From the NCBI RefSeq assembly GCF_029931775.1, contig NC_079332.1, positions 19,475,803-19,539,802 on the forward strand: DNA of 64,000 nt, read 5' to 3'. Source of the DNA: Euleptes europaea. Its lineage: Eukaryota; Chordata; Lepidosauria; Squamata; Sphaerodactylidae. Below, in pieces: positions 48,127 through 64,000 of this stretch; position 1 is the stretch's first letter; each line of letters opens with the position of its first letter. The notes below the pieces were generated by a model. The model was not told the DNA's origin and made no database searches. It saw nothing but the letters and a program-made list of their open reading frames with translations. The translations under genes and the position numbers were made by a program.

Positions 48127-49779
48127 TCAGTCCCGCCAGCGGTGTCCACACTGGGGGCTGCAGCACTTGTAGAAGGTGGTCATGGGCTCATCGGCCGAGC
48201 GCGTCTGCAGCTGCATGAAGTAGGCTCGCGGGTGCTCACACTTGGGGCACGGTTCTGCAGGAGAGAAGAAGGGGGGGTCAGCTTAGGGATGGGCGACACC
48301 AGCGGAGACCCCCACCCCCCCCATGAGCACTGACAGAATCACAGAGTTGGAAGGGGCCTTCTAGTCCACCCCCCCTGCTCAATGCAGGATCGATCCTCCT
48401 AGAGCAGGGGTTCTCAACAAGGGGGGGATTTTAGGGTTCCAGGGGACCACTATTCAGCAAAGTGCAAATTATTTGGAATGGACCTTTTGAGATAATTATT
48501 TTGGGAACGGGGGAATTATATTCTGAACAATGGTGAAAGGGGGGAATGGAGCAAAAAAGGCTTGAGAACCAGTGCACTAGAACATGCTTGACGAGTGTTT
48601 GTCCAGCCGCTGCTTGAAGCTCACTGTCTCCCTAGGCAGCCGATTCCACTGCTGAACAACTTACTGTAAAAAATGTTTTCCTATATCTGGCTGGTACCTT
48701 TCCACCTGCAATTTTAACCCATTCTTGTGAGTCTTATCCTCTGCTGCCAAGAGGAACAGCTCCCTGCCCTCTAAGGGACAGCCCCTTCAAATGGTTACAG
48801 AGAGCAACCCTGTCCCCTCCCCTCTTCTCCAGACTAAACATTCCCAAGTCCCTCAGCCTTTCCTTGTAGGGCTGGGTCTCCAGGCCCCTGATCATCCTCA
48901 CTGCTCTCCTCTGCACCCGCTCTATTCTGTCCACATCCTTTTTTGAAGTGAGGCCTCCAGAACTGCACGCAGCAACTCCAGGTGCAGCCCGGCCAATGCA
49001 GTGTACAGCGGGACTATAACATCTTGCATTTGGGATGTGATGCCCCTGGTGATCTGCCCCAAGACTGCATTAGCCTTTTGTGTCGCTGCATCACACTGGC
49101 TGCTCATGTTCAGCTTACGGTCCCCCTGTACCCCAAGATCTTGAAGCTGCCTGATACTGGATCAGACCCTTGGTCTATCCAGGTCCGTCTTTTCTACTCA
49201 GACTGGCAGCAGCTCTCTAGGGTCCAACTGGAAATGCAGGGCGGTTGAACGGGGGGCTTTCTGCATGTCCACGGCCCCTCCCCACAAACAGTGTGGGGCC
49301 ACTGAACAAGCCCGCGAACACACGCATCGGGGGCTGCCCGAGACTGAATCCGGACCGTGCGGGTCCATCCGCGCCAGGTCTTGCCCGCTGGGGCTTCGGA
49401 TCACCCGCCCCCGCCCCTCAAACGGGAGCTGGCAGCTGCTGCGGGGGGGGGGTCGCCCACTGACCGGCGGTGGAGTCCACGTTCTCCCAGGCGGCGGCCC
49501 CCCCGAGCACGTCGTCCACCTCCTTCAGCTTCGGGTAGCGCCTGCTGGTCACCTGCGGGGGGGAGGGGGGGAGGGCGTCGGTCAGGGGTCGGGGCTCCGG
49601 GGAGGGCTCCCGGCCCCGCCCGCCTGGAGGTTGGCGACGGCGGTGCCAGGGAGGGAGGCCACACCCACCTTACGCGTGACGTTGCGGACGTAGGGGCACG
49701 TGGTGCAGGCGAAGCGGTGGCAGCGCGCGCCCTCCTCGGCCACCAGCACGTTCCCGCAGGCCGCGCAGAAGAGCAGCAT
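48127..49779 (-). CDS. POLR3K: POLR3K, RNA polymerase III subunit RPC11 (RPC10), complete
   Basis: Small Pol III subunit that supports RNA cleavage, termination and reinitiation (family knowledge). Three exons: 49779-49669, 49552-49465 and 48254-48127, 108 residues, the same length as human. The N-terminal zinc ribbon has C5, C8, C25 and C28 ([16 protein letters not shown]). The C-terminal TFIIS-like ribbon has CPKCEH, the acidic hairpin [13 protein letters not shown] and the ending CGHRWRD. Introns are GT-AG and in phase; intron 2 (48255-49464) is filled by a CR1 copy, a hAT MITE and a SINE piece. The gene is head to head with SNRNP25, with start codons overlapping by two bases, and tail to tail with GTF3C1, another Pol III machinery gene. 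Identification is essentially certain. Confidence 0.97.
48333..49136 (-). mobile_element. CR1 LINE, 3' 800 bp, interrupted by a hAT MITE
   Basis: Occupies most of POLR3K intron 2. Minus-strand frames keep CR1 ORF2 C-terminal motifs ([20 protein letters not shown]). The MITE at 48405-48574 splits it. Confidence 0.85.
48405..48574. mobile_element. hAT-type MITE (170 bp) inside CR1
   Basis: Inverted ends CAGGGGTTCTCAA and TTGAGAACCAGTG (11 of 13 matching). Flanking octamers TCCTAGAG and CACTAGAA agree at only 5 of 8 positions, so the duplication is worn. Confidence 0.7.
49138..49260 (-). mobile_element. tRNA-derived SINE, family B (partial)
   Basis: Reverse fragment with gatactggatcagacccttg and tactcagactggcagcagct; head missing. 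In POLR3K intron 2. Confidence 0.7.
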
Positions 49780-50540
49780 GGCCGGGGCCGAGGCCGGGGC
49801 CGGGGCCGGGGCCGGGGCCGAGGCGGAGTCCGAGCCGGCGCACGCCGAGGCGGCGGAGCTGTGGCAGGCCGGGCTGGCGCGCCTCGTGCGGGACCCGCTG
49901 CTCTGCGACCTGCCGGCTCAGGTAGGCCGCGCGGAGGGGAGGGGCGGGGAGGGGCGGGCCGACCGGCTGTCGCTCACGCGGAGCGGCCAACCACGGGCGC
50001 GCCCTCCGCCCTTCCGTTTCCCCCGACAGGTGACCCCGGAAGAGATCGCCTCGCAGGTGGCGCTCGAGTACGGCCAGGCCATGACGGTGCGCGTGCGCAG
50101 AGCGGACGCCCCGGAGCCCATGCGTGAGTGGGCGGGGCGGGGCGCGCGAGGGGGGAGGGGTTAGCGGAGCCCCCGCCCCGGTCTGACCCGCCCCCTGCTT
50201 CTTCCTCCCCGCCCCCCCCCGGCAGCCGTGGTGGTGGTGCAGCAGGCGACGGTGCTGGAGCTGAAGAAGGCGGTGCGGCGCTTCGTGCAGCTGCGGCAGG
50301 AGCGCCAGGGCGGCGTGCGGCACATCAGCTGGTGAGAGGGGGTTAGGGGGGGCCGGAGGGGAGGGGGGCCGGAGGGGAGGGGAGGGGGGGCCGCCGCCGC
50401 GCTGACGCCCCCCGCCCCCCGCCCTCCCGCAGGAAGCGCGTGTGGCGGACCTACAGCCTGTCCTTCGGCAGCGAGAAGCTGGACGACGACCGCAAGAAGC
50501 TGCGCGAGTGAGTGGAGTGGAGCGGAGGGAGGGGTGGGGT
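49480..50540. promoter_or_regulatory. CpG-rich bidirectional promoter of POLR3K and SNRNP25
   Basis: Very GC- and CpG-rich DNA covers the first exons of both genes. Because the ATGs overlap, there is no intergenic space: each 5' leader must be antisense to the partner's first coding exon. No TATA box is seen. Confidence 0.65.
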
Positions 50541-50666
50541 GGGTGGGGGGCTCTATCCGGGGGCCCTGGCTCGCCCCCCCACCCACCTCCCCACCACCAC
50601 CTTGCTTGCAGGTACGGCATCCGGAACCGCGACGAGGTCTGCTTCGTGAAGAGGCTCCGCAAGTGA
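49778..50666 (+). CDS. SNRNP25: SNRNP25, U11/U12 snRNP 25 kDa protein, complete
   Basis: Component of the U11/U12 di-snRNP of the minor spliceosome, with a ubiquitin-like fold (family knowledge). Five in-phase exons: 49778-49921, 50030-50123, 50226-50331, 50433-50507 and 50612-50666, 157 residues against 132 in human. The conserved core is RDPLLCDLPAQ, EEIASQVALEYGQAMTVRV, VVVVQQATVLELKKAV, YGIRNRDEVCFVKRLRK. The first 25 residues are an extra Gly-Ala-rich leader encoded by GGGGCC repeats. The residue aligned with the human initiator Met is not Met here, so the ATG at 49778 is the only ATG in exon 1. That ATG overlaps the POLR3K start codon. Introns are unusually short (about 100 bp). A non-AUG start cannot be ruled out. 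Confidence 0.93.
49783..49820. repeat. GGGGCC hexanucleotide repeat in SNRNP25 exon 1
   Basis: One GGGGCC, one GAGGCC, then four uninterrupted GGGGCC units and a degenerate end. Read in the SNRNP25 frame it encodes Gly-Ala dipeptides directly after the start Met. Confidence 0.85.
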
Positions 50667-51490
50667 GGCGAGTTCAGGGGGCGGGGGGGTGGGGGGTGGG
50701 GAGAGCGGCGCTTCCTCCTGGCGGGGGGGGGGCTGTTCAAGGGACGCCCCTCCCCCCCAGCTGGGCTGGCTTCCACCAGTTGCGAGGAGGGCCCGGGAGG
50801 GTGGGCTTGCATCGTTCCAGGAGACCCTGGGTTGAAGGGAGGGGCGCCTGCCAACTGATGCTGCAGAGCCGCCACCCCTCAAGTCTCCTGATGACGGTCT
50901 CCATTGGTGGGGGGGGGGATCTCAACACTGGCACAGAGGTTCCCACCGTAAGATAAATCCCTCCCCTCCTGTTATCTCAAACAGAGGAAAGGACGGGGCC
51001 TCTCTGTTTTCCTGCAGGTGCCGATAGGTGTGTGCCCTATCAAGGCTGCTTTAAACGAGGTGGGGGGGGGGCTGTCTGTCTCTGGCATTTCTGTCCCTTT
51101 GAGTCCTGGATGTATTGGGGAGGGGATGGAGCCTTGACTGTGCTTTCTGCCTCCGATCACAGAAAAGAGCCACCCTGGCCAAGCCCCCCAATGGAGCCAA
51201 GGTGTCTTCCAGCAGCTGTCCGGAGCCTGTTCCGAGTGTGGTTACTTTGAGCCAGAGTCGCTGCCACGGGGCCCACCACCAGCAGAGTGCCAGATGCGGG
51301 AGCCCGGAGGCCTCGCCTCAGCCGCTCCTAGGCTGCGCACTCCTTGAAGCAGACCTGCTTTTGACAGCTCCTCTTACTGCCAGTGTCACCAGGACCGGCA
51401 GAGCTGCAGCAGGGAGGTGGGAGTGGCAGGAAGGCAGCTCCTGAGAAGCAGACGCTGGGGGGCGGGGGCAGCTGCCATTTCCATTTCCCC

Positions 51491-51496
51491 AATAAA
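51491..51496 (+). terminator. SNRNP25: SNRNP25 candidate poly(A) signal AATAAA
   Basis: AATAAA about 825 bases after the SNRNP25 stop, followed by a GT-rich stretch (51519-51555) as expected for a cleavage site. The stretch 50667-51490 has no convincing ORF and is taken as the 3' UTR. Confidence 0.6.
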
Positions 51497-51519
51497 ACGC
51501 AAGTGCAATATGAGTCTGC

Positions 51520-52184
51520 TGCGTTGTCGTCGGGGGGCGGTTTGAGTGGGTCTGCTTATAGTAGAAACTGCAGGCGCTAGTGGCAGAATCCAGCCTGCAG
51601 TGATGCCCACAGTGAAGCAAAAGAAAAACCAATGCTATGAGCCAGCAAGAAGCCCTCCCCCTCCGTTTACTCCATAAAACTTTAGAATCATAGAATTGCC
51701 CCCCAGCCCCAGACTGAATTCTGAAAATACTTCTCCCAAGAGAAGGGGAAATGTTCTTACACAAAGCCCATATGGGCATGGACTCCAAACTAAGCATGCC
51801 TTAATTTTAAATGTCTGGCTTGTATAATTAATTCGCCTTAGTTTAGAACTTGGGCTGTCCAGCACTGAATCAAAGAGTGCCTGAATCTGGGCCTTTTTCT
51901 CAACAGCATGAAGCAGCACAGACAATAGTCTGGAATTTCTGGAAATGTAGCTAAAACGCTACTTGTAGTATTTTAATTACCCCCTGGGCAACAGGTATCA
52001 AATCTTGTTAAAAAGGCCATTTGGAAACTAGCACAATAAAAATGGAAGGTTTTGCAAAATCGAAGAAGGCACAGACGTTATTCTGTATGCAGCAAACGGT
52101 CTGGTCGGGGCAGATGAGGCGCCTTGCAGGGCACAAGCGGGAGGCGTGGGGGGGGGGGATGTCGGGCACCAGGGGAGGGTGGGC
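51520..52184. other. Intergenic DNA between convergent SNRNP25 and RHBDF1, including the RHBDF1 3' UTR
   Basis: No coding exon or recognised repeat. Base composition shifts to AT-rich near 51760-52030. A minus-strand ATTAAA (plus-strand TTTAAT at 51972-51977), 208 bases after the RHBDF1 stop, is a candidate variant poly(A) signal. Confidence 0.4.
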
Positions 52185-61941
<9,757 letters not shown>

Positions 61942-64000
61942 CTGAGAAAAGCCAAGAGTGCCCCTGAGGACCTGTGGCCAGGGCATGGGAAAGGCAGCTC
62001 AGTCATCCCTCCGATCTTCCAACCGCCACACGTGGCACCGGGTTCTCCTGGGCCCAGACTCTGGGCTTGCTCATTCTGCCCTGGCAGTGCCACCCGGCAG
62101 CCTTGGCAAGGAGCCTGTACCCCGAAGGCTGCCGAGGCTCCTGGCCCAGGGGACGAGGTGGTGGTGGCGGCGGGGGGGGGGGAAGTGTTAGCTGAGCAGC
62201 TTCTGCTGTTAGTGGGTGCCTGGAAGAAGTCAGCATCCGTGGAGAGTTCTCATTAGTGGGTGGTGGGTGGTATGTACAGCACCGGGGGACAAAGAGGAGG
62301 TGTGGGCTAGAACAAAATGGAGTGCAAAGTCAGGCTCCGTATGGCAGCTGTAGGTCTGGGTAGGGGGGAAGCGGCTTTGAAGGCAGCAGGCAGGAGAGTG
62401 CAGCTGCCATAGCGCTGGTTGGAGAAACACACTATGGCAACAACACACACACCCCACGCACACACGCCCACCCCTCTCCAGGGGCAAGAGAAGGTGAGCT
62501 GTGTGTGGCCGTCATCATCCAGCCCCGCCAGGTGTGGCTTTCTAGCCAGGTGGGCAGCCCCAGGCTATTCCGCTTGGCACCCGAGGCCAGATCTCCTCGC
62601 CTGCTGAGGCCAACGATGCGGGAGAAGGCAACGGGCAAGACTGATGCCCACCGCTGCCTTCCAGGCCTGCCCAGGCCGAGGCCACGATGCTGCCAGCACC
62701 GCTTGCTCCATGCATGCCTGGCTGAGGGCATCGCTTCTGCCCAGACCACCTTGGGTTTGCCCACACACCGGCCTCTTCCTGGAGAGAGGCGGCACTTGTT
62801 CGGCCCTCTGCCCCTGCTTTCCAAGGCCCGGATGTGGGGCTGCCTCCTCACGACAGTCGCAGGGCAGCGAGGGCAAGTGGAGGGGGTATCCAAGGGTGGG
62901 CCTTTCCTGGGTCTCCCCCTCCAGAGTGGGCCTGGAGCCAGGGAGGAGAAGGGAGGCTGGGCTCTGGATGGAGCCGTGCAAGGGCCTGCCTCTGCCACCG
63001 CTGGGCAGCAGGGGAGGGGCTGCCGGGGTCCCCCATGCACTCACACGCATGCATTGGCGGGGGACGGGCATCACACCAGCACTGCAGGTACCTGAAGAGT
63101 GTTCTGGGCAGGGACTGGCGCTTTCTCAGGGGCCTCCTGCCCAGCTGGCGCCCGTGAACGGGCAAGGTCTGACTCCTCTCAAAACGGACCTGCCTGCTGC
63201 AAAGGAGAGAGAGCTGAGGGGGCACCGGGGGGGGGGGGGCGGCCCTGGTACGAGCTCTGCTTGGCCTGCTGGCTTGGAGCCGGGAGGGGCGAACAGGAGC
63301 TCCGGCACAGCTGTCGGGGGCAGGGCAGGGCATGTGGAACAGTGCCAAGGGCCCACATGGACCAGCCAGGGACTGCCCTGCATGCCTTGATGGGCAATGC
63401 TGGCACTATAGAACCAGACTGCATGCCACACAGGTGGGTAATCCGGGCACGGGTAATCCTCCCATGCAGAGGGCAGCCACAGGCCCTGTTAGGGAGAGGT
63501 CGATGCCCAGTCTCAGAACTGCCCAGAAACCAGCGTGAGGTCCAGAGACCGCCGGGTGACAAGGACCCTGGTCCAGGGAAGGAGCTGAAGATGGAGGCCA
63601 AGAATAACCCTCGCGGGGTCATGCCCCGGTGGGCCCAGGGAGGTCTGTTGCCCACTTTTCACTGGCAAGGGTGCCCTCACTCCAGGATGCCAGGGGAGGC
63701 CGTCCTGGGGCGTCGGTCCTCCACTTGGCTATCCAGAGCGGAAACAGGCCTCCTCCCTGTTACACAAAGGGGCTCTCTGGGCAGGTGGGGGGTTGCCCCT
63801 CTCCCAGCAATGCCCCCTCTAGTAAACTTTTTTGGGGAAAGGGGGCATGAGCAGCTCTTCGGGGCATTTACAGATTTAACATTTTTTTAAACCAAACTCT
63901 CCATTCACGTGAAACCAGGTGGCAGGTCGGGGTGGGGGGGGATTTCAACCCGGCTCCCAAGACACCCCAAACCAGTGGGAGAAAGCTCTGCAGAACTCCC
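61942..64000 (-). other. RHBDF1: RHBDF1 5' intron, no exon found
   Basis: I searched this GC-rich stretch for the conserved upstream iRhom1 residues (PWLKLDIP, RSVSMPAE, QRQTSITQTIRR) on the minus strand and saw none. It contains a CA/CCCA-rich simple patch at 62437-62477 and a G run at 63228-63240. Many long open frames here reflect base composition. Confidence 0.55.

Noticed and set aside
49700-49777. An upstream in-frame ATG for SNRNP25 at 49700
   Set aside because: The added residues are just the antisense of POLR3K exon 1; transcript data would be needed to support such a start.
61942-64000. Upstream RHBDF1 exons
   Set aside because: Expected residues (RSVSMPAE, QRQTSITQTIRR) are not found on the minus strand; open frames here look compositional.

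Overview
The window is vertebrate nuclear DNA. The genes carry many GT-AG introns. The repeats are CR1 LINEs, two abundant tRNA-derived SINE families, a Sauria-type SINE, a 5S-rRNA-derived SINE and a Penelope-like element, which together point to a squamate reptile, possibly a gecko (inference from the repeats). High GC, short introns and dense genes suit a microchromosome or subtelomeric segment.

Layout: (1) 1-13.9 kb, minus strand: 5' half of KATNIP (KIAA0556), a ciliary-base and microtubule scaffold, running off the left edge. (2) About 13.7-14.2 kb: GC-rich, CGG-rich divergent promoter shared by KATNIP and GTF3C1. (3) 14.2-48.05 kb, plus strand: a complete GTF3C1 (TFIIIC220, largest subunit of the factor that recruits RNA polymerase III). 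I resolve 37 coding exons in continuous phase for 2,103 residues. (4) 48.13-49.78 kb, minus strand: complete POLR3K (Pol III subunit RPC11/RPC10), tail to tail with GTF3C1; their stop codons are only 79 bp apart. (5) 49.78-50.67 kb, plus strand: complete SNRNP25 (U11/U12 minor-spliceosome 25K protein), head to head with POLR3K. The two start codons overlap in a CATG palindrome. (6) 52.2-61.9 kb, minus strand: RHBDF1 (iRhom1), 15 exons carrying 773 residues from about residue 84 to the stop; the 5' exons lie beyond the right edge.

In human, KATNIP/GTF3C1 lie at 16p12.1 and POLR3K/SNRNP25/RHBDF1 at the 16p13.3 telomere beside alpha-globin. Here the blocks are fused, so two parts of the Pol III machinery are convergent neighbours.

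Introns hold most of the mobile DNA. The best preserved insertions are a 5'-truncated Penelope-like element with about 365-bp inverted terminal repeats, a 12-bp target duplication and hammerhead-ribozyme-like motifs at both ends; a 262-bp LINE piece whose 13-bp target duplication now forms the pyrimidine tract of a GTF3C1 3' splice site; three hAT-type MITEs with near 8-bp duplications (two inside CR1 copies); and a probable solo LTR in a KATNIP intron. No wholly unknown gene family is evident. The most unusual signals are the overlapping divergent start codons with a GGGGCC-repeat coding start, the convergent Pol III gene pair, and the transposon-shaped splice site.
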